This document shows positions 1 through 9,292 of a stretch of 64,000 bases of DNA, in pieces (position 1 is the first letter of the stretch; every line of letters begins with the position of its first letter). The stretch lies in NCBI RefSeq assembly GCF_003614435.1, contig NZ_CP025546.1, positions 2,046,001-2,110,000 of the forward strand. Reading direction: 5' to 3'. This stretch comes from Mycobacterium paragordonae (lineage in GTDB: Bacteria > Actinomycetota > Actinomycetes > Mycobacteriales > Mycobacteriaceae). Made by a program: the position numbers and the translations under genes. Under the pieces are notes generated by a model, which saw only the letters and a program-made list of their open reading frames with translations, did no database searches and was not told the origin of the DNA.

Positions 1-1225
1 GCTGCTGGGGCCGGGCCCGCGGTGGTGGGGCGTGACGCTGCTGGGCGTCGGCGCGGTGTCGGCTATGTACGGGGTGCTGCAGGCTTCGGTGGCCTCGGAT
101 CTCAAACGGCTGCTTGGCTATTCGACGATCGAGAACATGGGACTGGTCGTCCTGGCGCTGGGGGCCGCGACCCTGCTGTCTGCCTGTGGTGCCCGAGCGG
201 CTGCGGTGATCGCGATGACGGCGGCGCTGCTGCACCTGATTGCGCACGCCGCGTTCAAGAGCCTCGGTTTCATGGCCGCCGGCTCGGTGCTGGTGGCCAC
301 CGGTGAACGTGACCTCGACCGGCTGGGCGGACTGGCCCGTCGAATGCCCTCGACGACCGTGCTTTTCGGGGTGGCGGCGCTCGGCGCGTCGGGATTGCCG
401 CTGGGCGCGGGGTTCGTCAGCGAATGGCTGCTGGTGCAGTCGCTGATTCACGCCCGCCCCGAACACAATTCGTTGCTCGGATTGGTGACACCGGTCGGCG
501 TCGGCGCAGTGGCACTGACCACGGGGCTGGGCGTGGCGGCGATGGTGAAAGCGTTCGGTACCGGCTTCCTGGCGCGAGCCCGCTCCGCGGGTGCCGTGCG
601 GGCACGGGAGGCGCCGGTCAGCATGCTCGTCGGCATGGCCGGGGCGGCCGGCGGCTGCGTTGCGCTGGCCATACTGCCGTCGATCGTCACCCCGGCCCTG
701 CAGTCGGTGCTGGACAGCGTTCCGGCTGCCCGTAACGCCGATCTCAGCGGACTGGGTATCGTGCTGCGGCTGCCCGGGATCGACGGCTCGATGTCGCCCA
801 TCCTGCTGGCCGCGGCACTGGCCGGCGCCGTGCTGGTGGTGGTGGCCCTGGGCCGATGGGGAGCGCGGCACCGTCCCGAGGCGGTGACATCGCCGTTGTG
901 GGCCTGCGGCGCAGACGAGCTCACGCCTCGAATGCAATACACCGCAACATCGTTCGCCCAACCGCTGCAACGGGTGTTCGACGACGTGCTGCGCCCCGAT
1001 ACCGGTATCGAGGTGACCCACCTGGAGGAAACCCGCTACCACATCGCGCAAATCGCCTACCGGACCAATGTCTCGGACGCCGTCGAAGACCGGATCTACG
1101 CGCCGGTGCTACGCACCGTCGCCGCCTGTGCGCGGGCAATCCGGAACGCCCACAACGGAAGTGTGCACCTGTATCTGGCCTACGGTGTCCTCGGTGTGTT
1201 GATCGTGTTGGTGGTGGCGCAGTGA
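1..1225 (+). CDS. Hydrogenase-4 / complex-I-like antiporter subunit (HyfB/Rv0083 type), 5' partial
   Basis: The reading frame is open from base 2, so the gene begins upstream of the window; about 407 C-terminal residues are seen. It is a polytopic membrane protein of the NuoL/M/N (MrpA/D) antiporter family, with the typical segment SDLKRLLGYSTIENMG near the left edge and many hydrophobic helices. The family moves protons across the membrane in energy-converting hydrogenases and complex I. It is the first visible gene of a five-gene set with overlapping ends, in the order known for M. tuberculosis Rv0083-Rv0087. A soluble C-terminal part with the segment WACGADELTPRMQYTATSFA is typical of the HyfB branch. 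Confidence 0.85.
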   Translation, partial: LLGPGPRWWGVTLLGVGAVSAMYGVLQASVASDLKRLLGYSTIENMGLVVLALGAATLLSACGARAAAVIAMTAALLHLIAHAAFKSLGFMAAGSVLVATGERDLDRLGGLARRMPSTTVLFGVAALGASGLPLGAGFVSEWLLVQSLIHARPEHNSLLGLVTPVGVGAVALTTGLGVAAMVKAFGTGFLARARSAGAVRAREAPVSMLVGMAGAAGGCVALAILPSIVTPALQSVLDSVPAARNADLSGLGIVLRLPGIDGSMSPILLAAALAGAVLVVVALGRWGARHRPEAVTSPLWACGADELTPRMQYTATSFAQPLQRVFDDVLRPDTGIEVTHLEETRYHIAQIAYRTNVSDAVEDRIYAPVLRTVAACARAIRNAHNGSVHLYLAYGVLGVLIVLVVAQ

Positions 1226-2181
1226 ACGTCATGTCAGCGGTGGCCGGCGCGGCGCAGATCGGCGGTGTCATGGTGGGCGCACCACTGGTGCTGGGGTTGA
1301 TGCGCCAGGTGCGGGTCCGCTCGGAAGGTCGTTGCGGCGCAGGCATTTTGCAACCGTGGCGCGATCTGCGCAAGCAGCTACGCAAGCAGCAGGTGACTCC
1401 GTTGGGTACCACTCTGGTCTTCGCGGCCGCGCCAGTGGTGGTGGCGGCCACCACGTTGCTGATCGCCGCGGTAGTGCCGCTGGTGGCGACCGGTTCGCCA
1501 CTGGACCCCGTCGCCGACCTGTTCGCCGTGGTGGGCCTGCTCTTCCTGGGCACGGTGGCGCTGACGTTGGCGGGCATCGACACCGGCACGTCCTTCGGTG
1601 GCATGGGCGCCAGCCGCGAGATCACCATTGCCGCACTGGTGGAGCCGACGATTCTGTTGGCCGTTTTCGCGCTGTCCATTCCCGCCCGCTCGGCCAACTT
1701 GGGCGCCATCGTCGGCTTCACACTGGCCAATCCGGGCGAGGTGGTCTCACTGGCGGGAATCCTCGCTTTCGTCGCCCTGGTGATCGTCGTCATCGCCGAG
1801 ACCGGACGGCTGCCGGTGGACAATCCGGCCACGCACCTGGAATTGACCATGGTGCACGAGGCGATGGTGCTGGAATACGCCGGGCCCAAGCTGGCGATCG
1901 TCGAATGGGCGAGTGCCATGCGCCTGACGGTGCTGCTGGCGCTGCTGGCGAATCTGTTCCTGCCGTGGGGTATTGCCGGTGATCAGCCCACGCTGCTCGG
2001 CGTAGGCATCGGCATCGCCGCCATCAGCGTCAAGGTCGCCGTCGCTGCCATCGTCCTGGCCGGCGCCGAGGTGTTCATCGCGAAGCTGCGGCTATTCCGG
2101 GTACCTGAGTTGCTGGCCGGGTCTTTTCTGCTTGCTCTGCTCGCGGTGAGCTCAGCGAACTTCTTTGCGGCGCAGGGGTGA
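1222..2181 (+). CDS. hycD: Membrane subunit of hydrogenase/formate-hydrogenlyase-like complex (HycD/NuoH family)
   Basis: This 319-residue integral membrane protein belongs to the NuoH/HycD family, which anchors the peripheral arm of complex-I-like enzymes in the membrane. Features seen are several hydrophobic helices and the conserved acidic loop [22 protein letters not shown], typical of NuoH. The GTG start at 1222 overlaps the upstream stop by four bases (GTGA), which suggests translational coupling. An ATG at 1231 would give 316 residues, the length I recall for Rv0084, and cannot be excluded. It sits second in the hyc-type operon. Confidence 0.85.
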   Translation: MNVMSAVAGAAQIGGVMVGAPLVLGLMRQVRVRSEGRCGAGILQPWRDLRKQLRKQQVTPLGTTLVFAAAPVVVAATTLLIAAVVPLVATGSPLDPVADLFAVVGLLFLGTVALTLAGIDTGTSFGGMGASREITIAALVEPTILLAVFALSIPARSANLGAIVGFTLANPGEVVSLAGILAFVALVIVVIAETGRLPVDNPATHLELTMVHEAMVLEYAGPKLAIVEWASAMRLTVLLALLANLFLPWGIAGDQPTLLGVGIGIAAISVKVAVAAIVLAGAEVFIAKLRLFRVPELLAGSFLLALLAVSSANFFAAQG

Positions 2182-2185
2182 TGAG

Positions 2186-2845
2186 ATGACGGACTCCTAT
2201 GCGGGGGTGCTCGACCTGGCGCCGGGGGGACTGGTGCTGACCGCGGTGCTGATCGTCTGGCGGCGCGACCTGCGTTCCATCGTGCGGTTGCTGGCGCTGC
2301 AGGGGGTGGCCTTGGCCGCGATTCCGGTGATTCTCGGTGTGCACGGCCAGGATTGGGAGCTGGTCGGCGTCGGGGCGGCGTTGTTCGTGTTGCGTGGAGT
2401 GGTGTTGCCGTGGTTGCTCGCGCGTGCGCTGGGCGCCGAGGAACGCCAACAGCGCGAAGCGACACCGCTGGTCAACAGCACCGCGTCGCTGCTGATCGCC
2501 GCGGTGCTCACCGTGGTCGCCCTGGCGGTCACCCGCCCGGTGGTCGACCTGGACCCCGGCGCCGCCGTCAGTGTGGTCCCCGCGGGGCTGGCGGTGGTGC
2601 TGATCGCCATGTTCGTGATGGTCACCCGGCGGCACGCGATTTCCCAGGCCGCGGGTTTCCTCATGCTGGACAACGGAATTGCTGCCACCGCGTTCCTGCT
2701 GACGGCGGGGGTTCCGCTGATCGTCGAACTCGGCGCGTCACTGGATGTGCTGTTCGCACTGATCGTGCTCGGTGTGCTGACCGGCCGGCTGCGGCGCATG
2801 CTCGGTGGCGCCGACCTGGACCGGCTGCAGAGATTGCGAGACTGA
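2186..2845 (+). CDS. hycP: Hydrogenase-4 component E-like membrane protein (HyfE / Rv0085 type)
   Basis: This 219-residue hydrophobic protein has about seven membrane segments and matches the HyfE family, which resembles NuoK with an extension. The ATG at 2186 was chosen because an AGGGG ribosome site lies seven bases upstream at 2174-2178, and the length fits Rv0085 (about 220 aa). The segment [20 protein letters not shown] resembles the conserved buried helix of the family. It probably forms part of the proton path of the complex. The next gene overlaps its stop (ATGA). Confidence 0.8.
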   Translation: MTDSYAGVLDLAPGGLVLTAVLIVWRRDLRSIVRLLALQGVALAAIPVILGVHGQDWELVGVGAALFVLRGVVLPWLLARALGAEERQQREATPLVNSTASLLIAAVLTVVALAVTRPVVDLDPGAAVSVVPAGLAVVLIAMFVMVTRRHAISQAAGFLMLDNGIAATAFLLTAGVPLIVELGASLDVLFALIVLGVLTGRLRRMLGGADLDRLQRLRD

Positions 2846-4326
2846 TGACCGGTTTGATGACAACGGGCCTGATTCTGGCGCCGATCCTGGCGCCCGGCGT
2901 TGCCGCCCTCGTCGCGTTGGCGGGTGGGTGGCGGCGCTGGACCACGGTGGTCACCGTGTTGTCGGCACTGGTCGTGCTGGGATCCGGAGTGGCACTGTGC
3001 CTCACGACCGGCGACCGGCCGCAGCTGGCGCTGGCCGGGGTGTTGCGTACCGACGCGCTCTCGTTGACCATGCTGATCGTCATCGGCGTCGTCGGCACCC
3101 TGGCCACCTGGGCGAGCATCGGTTACATCGACGCCGAACTGGCCCACGGCCACACCGATCAGCGCGACGCGCGCCGGTACGGGGCCCTCATCCCGGCGTT
3201 CCTGGCGGCGATGGCGGTCGCGGTGTCGGCCAACAACATCGGCGTGATCTGGGTGGCCGTCGAAGCCACCACCGTGATCACGGCTTTCCTGGTGGGGCAT
3301 CGTCGCACCGCCACCGCGCTGGAAGCCACCTGGAAGTATGTGGTGATCTGCTCGGTCGGCATCGCCGTCGCGTTCCTCGGCACGGTCTTGTTGTACTTCG
3401 CCGCGCGGCACGCGGGCGCCGACGGGGCGAGCGCGCTGAACCTCGACGTCCTCGGCGCCCGTGCCGCGCATCTCGACCCGGCGGTCACCCGCCTGGCCGG
3501 CGGGCTGCTGCTGATCGGATACGGCGCGAAGGTCGGACTGGTTCCATTCCACGGCTGGCTGGCCGATGCGCACAGTCAGGCGCCGGCTCCGGTCTCGGCG
3601 TTGATGAGCGGAGTGCTGCTCTCCGTTGCCTTTTCGGTGCTGATCCGGCTGCGGACGGTCATCGACGCCGCGGTGGGGCCGGGCTTCCTGCGCGCCGGAC
3701 TACTGACAGTGGGACTCGCCACGGTGTTGGTCGCTGCGCTGTTGCTCACTGTGGCAACCGATCTCAAGCGGATGCTGGCCTACTCCTCGATGGAGAACAT
3801 GGGACTGATCGCGGTGGCGGCGGCCGCGGGCACCAAGCTGGCGATTGCGGCGCTGCTGCTGCATGTGCTGGCGCACGGTGTCGGCAAGACGGTGCTGTTC
3901 CTGGCCGGTGGGCAGTTGCAGGCCGCACACGACTCGACGGTGATCGCCGACATCAGCGCGGTGTTGTCGCGCTCGCGGTTGATCGGCGTCTCATTCGCCG
4001 CCGGAATTGTTGTGCTGCTGGGGTTGCCGCCGTTCGCCATGTTCGCCAGCGAAATCTCGATTGCGCGTTCGCTGGCTGACGCCCGGTTGTCCTGGGTGCT
4101 CGGCGCCGCGTTGCTGCTCATGGTGGTGGCGTTCGCGGCCCTGGTCAGCAATTCGGGGCGCATCCTGCTGGGAACGCCGAGTGAGCACGCGCCGCCGATC
4201 GTGGTACCCGCCGCGGTGGCGGGCGCTCTGGTGAGCGGCGTGGTGGCGTCGCTGGCGCTGGGTGTGACGGCGGGGCCGTTGACGGGGTTGTTCCGTGCGG
4301 CGGCGAGTCAGTTCGGGGCGGGTTGA
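2845..4326 (+). CDS. hycQ: Hydrogenase-4 subunit F-like antiporter (HyfF / Rv0086 type)
   Basis: A 493-residue polytopic membrane protein of the NuoN/NuoL family. It shows the family's conserved stretches: a long helix region around IWVAVEATTVITAFLVGHRR, the segment AKVGLVPFHGWLADAHSQAP, and TDLKRMLAYSSMENMGLIAV, which matches the paralogous segment in the first gene of the window. These residues build the proton channel in complex I. The start is an ATG overlapping the upstream stop by one base within ATGA; an ATG at 2857 is an alternative. It belongs to the same operon as its neighbours. Confidence 0.85.
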   Translation: MTGLMTTGLILAPILAPGVAALVALAGGWRRWTTVVTVLSALVVLGSGVALCLTTGDRPQLALAGVLRTDALSLTMLIVIGVVGTLATWASIGYIDAELAHGHTDQRDARRYGALIPAFLAAMAVAVSANNIGVIWVAVEATTVITAFLVGHRRTATALEATWKYVVICSVGIAVAFLGTVLLYFAARHAGADGASALNLDVLGARAAHLDPAVTRLAGGLLLIGYGAKVGLVPFHGWLADAHSQAPAPVSALMSGVLLSVAFSVLIRLRTVIDAAVGPGFLRAGLLTVGLATVLVAALLLTVATDLKRMLAYSSMENMGLIAVAAAAGTKLAIAALLLHVLAHGVGKTVLFLAGGQLQAAHDSTVIADISAVLSRSRLIGVSFAAGIVVLLGLPPFAMFASEISIARSLADARLSWVLGAALLLMVVAFAALVSNSGRILLGTPSEHAPPIVVPAAVAGALVSGVVASLALGVTAGPLTGLFRAAASQFGAG

Positions 4327-5807
4327 TGCAGCGGCGCCAGGTCGGCCCGGGCGAGCTCGCGGGCGCGGTAGGGGAGTTGTTGGACAACGGTTTTCGGCTG
4401 GCGCTGGTGGCCGCTCACGATGACGGCGATGCAATACGGGTCGTGTACCTGCTGCTGGCGGGCGGACCGGACCGCCGGGTGGAGCTGACTCTGACCACCG
4501 ACGCCGGGAGCCCATCGGTGCCGTCGCTGGGGGATCTGTCGATCCCCGCGGGCCGCTTCGAGCGGGAGATGATGGACCTGTACGGGGTGGTGCCGGTGGG
4601 ACATCCGCAGCCGCGACGGTTGGTCAGCCATGCGCACTGGCCGCAAGACTGGCATCCGATGCGGCGTGATGCCGGTTGCCCACCGGAATTCGCGACGGTG
4701 GGCGGATTTCCGTTCGTGACCGTCGACGGCACCGGGGTCTACGAAATCCCGGTCGGGCCGGTGCACGCCGGTCTCATCGAGCCCGGGCATTTCCGCTTCT
4801 CGGTCATCGGGGAATCGGTGCTGCGGCTCAAGGCGCGACTGTGGTTCGTGCACAGGGGAATTGAGAAACTCTTCGAAGGCCGCCCGGTCGGGGGCGGCGT
4901 CGAGCTGGCCGAGCGGATCAGCGGCGACAGCTCCGCCGCACACGCGCTGGCCTACTGCCTGGCCGTGGAGGACGCACTCGGAATCGAAGTGCCGGAACCG
5001 GTGCACGGGTTGCGGGCCTTGCTGGTCGAACTGGAACGGCTCTACAACCATGCCACCGACCTGGGCGCACTGGCCAACGACGTCGGCTTCGCCCTGGCCA
5101 ACGCGCACGCCCAGCGGGTCCGCGAATGCGTGCTGCGGATCAATGGTCGCGTCACCGGGCACCGGCTGCTACGCGGCGCAATTCGGCCGGGAGGTGTTGT
5201 CCTGCAGGAACTCCCGGATCCCGGGGAACTGCAGGCGCTGGCCGGTGAGGTCGCGGAGATCAGCGAACTGACGCTGGGCAATCCGGTGATCTACGACCGA
5301 TTCGCCGACACCGCGGTGTTGCGTCGCGACGACGCCCGGGCCCTGGGTTGTCTGGGCTACGTCGCCCGGGCCAGCGGCATCAGCACCGACGCCCGCTGCG
5401 ACCATCCGACTACCGCGCTGCCGGTCGTCCCGGTGAGCCGCAGCGAAGGTGACGTGCTGGCCCGCTACACGGTCCGGCGCGACGAGTTCGCCGCGTCCGT
5501 CACGCTGATCGCGGCACTGATCGACCGGCACAGTGGGCGGCTCGACGGGCCGCTCGAGGGGCCGCTGGAAATCCGCTCACCGCTGCCCGCGGCCGGGACT
5601 TCGGGCGTCGGCATCGTGGAAGGGTGGCGGGGCACCGTGGTCCATCGCGTCGAGGTGGAAGGCGGAGTGGTCACGCGGTGCAAGGTGGTCGACCCGTCCT
5701 GGTTCAACTGGCCGGCCCTGCCCGTCGCGATGGCCGACACGATCGTGCCGGACTTCCCGCTGGCCAACAAGAGCTTCAACCTCTCCTACGCGGGCAACGA
5801 CCTGTAG
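4326..5807 (+). CDS. hycE: HycE-like large subunit (NuoC-NuoD fusion) lacking Ni-Fe cysteines
   Basis: This 493-residue protein has an N-terminal NuoC-like domain (segment FEREMMDLYGVVPVGHPQPR) fused to a NuoD/hydrogenase-large-subunit-like domain, as in HycE. In true [NiFe] hydrogenases two CxxC motifs hold the metal centre. Here the first reads ERISGDSSAAHA with Ser199 and Ser202 in place of cysteine, and the last residues read FNLSYAGNDL where HycE has a second cysteine pair. The start is an ATG one base into the preceding TGA; the length matches Rv0087. The protein is probably not a working hydrogenase but a subunit of an energy-converting hydrogenase-related complex. Its electron partner is not visible. 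Confidence 0.85.
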   Translation: MQRRQVGPGELAGAVGELLDNGFRLALVAAHDDGDAIRVVYLLLAGGPDRRVELTLTTDAGSPSVPSLGDLSIPAGRFEREMMDLYGVVPVGHPQPRRLVSHAHWPQDWHPMRRDAGCPPEFATVGGFPFVTVDGTGVYEIPVGPVHAGLIEPGHFRFSVIGESVLRLKARLWFVHRGIEKLFEGRPVGGGVELAERISGDSSAAHALAYCLAVEDALGIEVPEPVHGLRALLVELERLYNHATDLGALANDVGFALANAHAQRVRECVLRINGRVTGHRLLRGAIRPGGVVLQELPDPGELQALAGEVAEISELTLGNPVIYDRFADTAVLRRDDARALGCLGYVARASGISTDARCDHPTTALPVVPVSRSEGDVLARYTVRRDEFAASVTLIAALIDRHSGRLDGPLEGPLEIRSPLPAAGTSGVGIVEGWRGTVVHRVEVEGGVVTRCKVVDPSWFNWPALPVAMADTIVPDFPLANKSFNLSYAGNDL

Positions 5808-5864
5808 CGCGGAGTAACGCGACCCGGCAGTCGTTGCGGGCACGCGGTACGGCACGATGGGCGG

Positions 5865-6707
5865 GTGCCCGAACCCGGCTCGCTCGAGGCCGATCCCGAC
5901 CTGCTGATCGACTTCAGAAATGTGTCGCTGCGCCGCGGCGGTCGCACGCTGGTTGGCCCGCTGGACTGGGCCGTCGAACTCGACGAACGCTGGGTCATCA
6001 TCGGCCCCAACGGGGCCGGCAAGACGTCACTGCTGCGTATCGCGGCCGCCTCCGAACACCCGACCACCGGCACCGCGTTCGTGCTGGGAGAGCGCCTCGG
6101 CCGGGTCGACGTGAGCGAACTGCGGTCCCGGATCGGATTGAGTTCGTCATCGCTGGCGCAGCGCGTCCCGTCCGACGAAGTGGTGCGCGACCTGGTCGTG
6201 TCGGCCGGTTACTCGGTGCTGGGCCGCTGGCGCGAACAATACGAGGACGTCGACTACCGCCGCGCGGTCGACATGCTGGAAAGCCTGGGCGCCGAACATC
6301 TCGCCGAGCGCACCTACGGGACGCTGTCCGAGGGCGAACGCAAACGGGTGCTGATCGCCCGTGCGCTGATGACCGACCCCGAACTGCTGCTGCTCGACGA
6401 ACCCGCTGCCGGCCTGGACCTGGGCGGCCGTGAGGAACTGGTGGCCCGGCTGGCCGACCTGGCCGCCGACCCCGACGCGCCGGCCCTGGTGCTGGTCACC
6501 CACCACGTCGAGGAAGTCCCACCCGGATTCAGCCACTGCCTGCTGCTGTCGGAAGGGCAGGCCGTCGCATCCGGTCTGCTGCCCGACGTGCTGACCTCAG
6601 AAAACCTCTCCAAAGCGTTCGGGCAGCGGATCGCGCTCGAGGTGGTCGACGGCCGCTACTTCGCCCGCCGCGTTCGCACCCGTGCAGCTCATCGGAGAAG
6701 CTCATGA
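5865..6707 (+). CDS. ABC transporter ATP-binding protein (Rv3041c type)
   Basis: A 280-residue ATPase with Walker A GPNGAGKT at about residues 47-54, signature LSEGERK at 154-160 and Walker B LLLLDEP at 174-180. There are no membrane segments, and no permease gene is next to it, so substrate and direction are unknown. The start is GTG. The stop overlaps the ATG of the NUDIX gene by four bases, so the two are probably co-translated. Gene order from here to the DUF4333 lipoprotein gene matches what I recall for Rv3041c down to Rv3033. Confidence 0.88.
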   Translation: MPEPGSLEADPDLLIDFRNVSLRRGGRTLVGPLDWAVELDERWVIIGPNGAGKTSLLRIAAASEHPTTGTAFVLGERLGRVDVSELRSRIGLSSSSLAQRVPSDEVVRDLVVSAGYSVLGRWREQYEDVDYRRAVDMLESLGAEHLAERTYGTLSEGERKRVLIARALMTDPELLLLDEPAAGLDLGGREELVARLADLAADPDAPALVLVTHHVEEVPPGFSHCLLLSEGQAVASGLLPDVLTSENLSKAFGQRIALEVVDGRYFARRVRTRAAHRRSS

Positions 6708-7534
6708 ACGAACCACACGTGCCACTGCCGGCGCGGCCGGCCGCCACCGTGATGCTGGTCCGCGACGCTCCCGGCGGCCTCAACATCTTCCTGATGCGCC
6801 GGCACTCCGCGATGGAGTTCGCGCCGGGAGTCATCGTGTTCCCCGGCGGCGGGGTCGACGACCGCGACCGCAACGCCGATATCGCCTGGGCCGGCCCGCC
6901 ACCCGACTGGTGGGCGCAGCGCTTCGGCATCGAAACCGACCTGGCGATCGCGCTGGTCTGCTCGGCGGCGCGGGAGACGTTCGAGGAATCGGGCGTGTTG
7001 TTCGCCGGACCGGCCGACCAGGACGGGACGGGGCCGGACAGCATCGTGGGTGACGCTTCGGTCTACCGCGAATCGCGCCACGCGCTGGCCGACCGCACGC
7101 TGTCCTTCGCCGACTTCCTGCGCCGAGAGAAGCTGGTGCTGCGCTCGGATCTGCTGCGGCCCTGGGCCAACTGGGTCACCCCGGAAGCCGAGCGCACGCG
7201 CCGCTACGACACCTACTTCTTCGTGGCGGCCCTGCCCGAGGGCCAGCGCGCCGACGGCGAGAACACCGAATCCGACCTGTCCGGCTGGGCGCTCCCGCAG
7301 GACGCCATTGCCGACTTCGAGGCCGGCCGCAACGTCCTGCTGCCGCCGACCTGGACGCAGCTGGACTCGCTGGCCGGCCGCAGCGTCGCCGAGGTGCTGG
7401 CCGTCGAACGCCAGATCGTGCCCATCCAGCCGCTGCTGGAGAAACGTGGCGACAACTGGGTTTTCGAGTTCTTCGACTCCGACCGCTACCACCGGGCGCG
7501 CGAGGCCGGCGGATCGATGAAGTGGCCGCTTTGA
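6704..7534 (+). CDS. NUDIX hydrolase (Rv3040c type)
   Basis: This 276-residue protein carries the NUDIX signature in the modified form seen in its mycobacterial relatives: [10 protein letters not shown] is followed after an insert by [11 protein letters not shown], which contains the REtFEEsG core that binds Mg2+. The family hydrolyses nucleoside diphosphates linked to another group; the substrate cannot be told here. The ATG lies in the ATGA overlap with the ABC ATPase gene. The 3' end overlaps the TTG start of the enoyl-CoA hydratase gene. Confidence 0.87.
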   Translation: MNEPHVPLPARPAATVMLVRDAPGGLNIFLMRRHSAMEFAPGVIVFPGGGVDDRDRNADIAWAGPPPDWWAQRFGIETDLAIALVCSAARETFEESGVLFAGPADQDGTGPDSIVGDASVYRESRHALADRTLSFADFLRREKLVLRSDLLRPWANWVTPEAERTRRYDTYFFVAALPEGQRADGENTESDLSGWALPQDAIADFEAGRNVLLPPTWTQLDSLAGRSVAEVLAVERQIVPIQPLLEKRGDNWVFEFFDSDRYHRAREAGGSMKWPL

Positions 7535-8298
7535 GCGAGTTCGTGAGCGTCGTGGTGAGCGACGGCTCCCAGGACGCGGGCCTGGCCATGCTGTTGCTGT
7601 CCCGGCCGCCCACCAACGCGATGACCCGGCAGGTCTATCGGGAGATCGCTGCCGCGGCCGAGGAATTGGGCCGCCGCGACGACGTCGCGGTGGTGATCCT
7701 GTTCGGCGGCCACGAGATCTTCTCCGCCGGCGACGACATGCCCGAACTGCGAACCCTCGACCCGGACGAGGCCGGCATCGCGGCCCGGGTACGCCGCGAG
7801 GCCGTCGACGCGGTGGCGGCGATCCCGAAGCCCACCGTCGCCGCCATCACCGGATATGCCCTGGGTGCCGGGCTGACGCTGGCGCTGGCCGCCGACTGGC
7901 GGGTCAGCGGCGACAACGTGAAGTTCGGCGCCACCGAGATCCTGGCCGGCCTGGTGCCCGGCGGCGACGGCATGGCTCGCCTGACCCGCGCGGTCGGGCC
8001 GAGCAGGGCCAAAGAACTGGTGTACAGCGGCCGGTTCTTCGACGCCGAGGAAGCGCTGGCGCTCGGCCTGATCGACGACATGGTGGCCCCGGACAACGTC
8101 TACGACGCCGCGGCGACGTGGGCCAGGCGCTTCCTGGACGGTCCGCGGCCGGCCCTGGCCGCCGCCAAAGCAGGAATCAACGCGGTGTACGAGGCGCCCG
8201 CGGACCGGGAGCGCCACGCTGCCGAAGACCGCCGCTACGTCGAGGTGTTCGCCGCTGGTCAGGACGCTGCCGCGAAAGGTGACAGCGACGGCGGTTAG
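7531..8298 (+). CDS. echA17: Enoyl-CoA hydratase/isomerase family protein EchA17
   Basis: A 255-residue crotonase-fold protein. The oxyanion-hole regions are visible in [14 protein letters not shown] and in [19 protein letters not shown]. Sequence and length are very close to my memory of M. tuberculosis EchA17. I chose the TTG at 7531, overlapping the previous stop (TTGA), because the mature start [16 protein letters not shown] lines up with that protein; a GTG at 7522 is possible. The family hydrates enoyl-CoA in beta-oxidation or acts on related acyl-CoAs. The real substrate is unknown. Confidence 0.88.
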   Translation: MSEFVSVVVSDGSQDAGLAMLLLSRPPTNAMTRQVYREIAAAAEELGRRDDVAVVILFGGHEIFSAGDDMPELRTLDPDEAGIAARVRREAVDAVAAIPKPTVAAITGYALGAGLTLALAADWRVSGDNVKFGATEILAGLVPGGDGMARLTRAVGPSRAKELVYSGRFFDAEEALALGLIDDMVAPDNVYDAAATWARRFLDGPRPALAAAKAGINAVYEAPADRERHAAEDRRYVEVFAAGQDAAAKGDSDGG

Positions 8299-8308
8299 GC
8301 TGCCCTGC

Positions 8309-9292
8309 ATGACGAGGAGTTCTGAGATCCCCGCCGACTCGGCGCCTAACCCCCACGCCACCGCCGAGCAGGTGGAAGCGGCCCGGCACGACAGCAAGCT
8401 CGCCCAGGTGCTCTACCACGACTGGGAAGCCGAGAGCTACGACGACAAATGGTCCATCTCCTACGACCAGCGCTGCATCGACTACGCCCGCGGGCGCTTC
8501 GACGCGATCGTCCCCGAAGACGTGATCCGCGAGCTGCCGTACGACCGCGCGCTGGAACTGGGCTGCGGCACCGGCTTCTTCCTACTCAACCTGATCCAGG
8601 CCGGGGTGGCCCGGCGCGGGTCGGTCACCGACCTGTCGCCCGGCATGGTCAAGGTCGCCACCCGCAACGGGCAGTCGCTGGGCCTGGACATCGACGGACG
8701 GGTCGCCGACGCCGAAGGCATTCCGTACGACGACAACACCTTTGACCTGGTGGTCGGGCACGCCGTGCTGCACCACATCCCCGACGTCGAGCTGTCGCTG
8801 CGCGAGGTGCTGCGCGTGCTCAAGCCGGGCGGCCGGTTCGTGTTCGCGGGGGAGCCGACCACCGTCGGCAACGGTTACGCGCGGGCACTGGCGGACCTGA
8901 CGTGGAACGTCACCATCCGCGCCGTGAAGCTGCCCGGCCTGGGCAGCTGGCGCCGCCCGCAGGAGGAGATCGACGAGAACTCGCGGGCCGCGGCCCTGGA
9001 GTGGATCGTCGACCTGCACACCTTCGACCCGAAGGACCTCGAGCGGATGGCCACCAACGCCGGCGCGGTGCAGGTCAAGACCGCTAGCGAGGAGTTCACC
9101 GCCGCCATGCTCGGTTGGCCGGTGCGCACCTTCGAGTCGACGGTCCCGCCCGGAAAGCTGGGCTGGGGCTGGGCGAAGTTCGCCTTCAACGGGTGGAAGG
9201 CGCTGAGCTGGGTGGACGCCAACGTCTGGCGGCACGTCGCGCCGAAGGGCTGGTTCTACAACGTGATGGTCACCGGGGTCAAACCCTCCTGA
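8309..9292 (+). CDS. SAM-dependent methyltransferase (Rv3038c type)
   Basis: This 327-residue class I methyltransferase has motif I in ALELGCGTGFF (about residues 75-85) and the later motif VLRVLKPGGRFVFAGEP. The ATG at 8309 gives exactly the length I recall for Rv3038c; upstream in-frame codons were rejected for that reason. The acceptor is unknown. Its position between echA17 and a second methyltransferase-like gene is conserved, and the wider cluster is linked to methylglucose lipopolysaccharide, so a polysaccharide or lipid acceptor is possible but not shown. Confidence 0.85.
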   Translation: MTRSSEIPADSAPNPHATAEQVEAARHDSKLAQVLYHDWEAESYDDKWSISYDQRCIDYARGRFDAIVPEDVIRELPYDRALELGCGTGFFLLNLIQAGVARRGSVTDLSPGMVKVATRNGQSLGLDIDGRVADAEGIPYDDNTFDLVVGHAVLHHIPDVELSLREVLRVLKPGGRFVFAGEPTTVGNGYARALADLTWNVTIRAVKLPGLGSWRRPQEEIDENSRAAALEWIVDLHTFDPKDLERMATNAGAVQVKTASEEFTAAMLGWPVRTFESTVPPGKLGWGWAKFAFNGWKALSWVDANVWRHVAPKGWFYNVMVTGVKPS

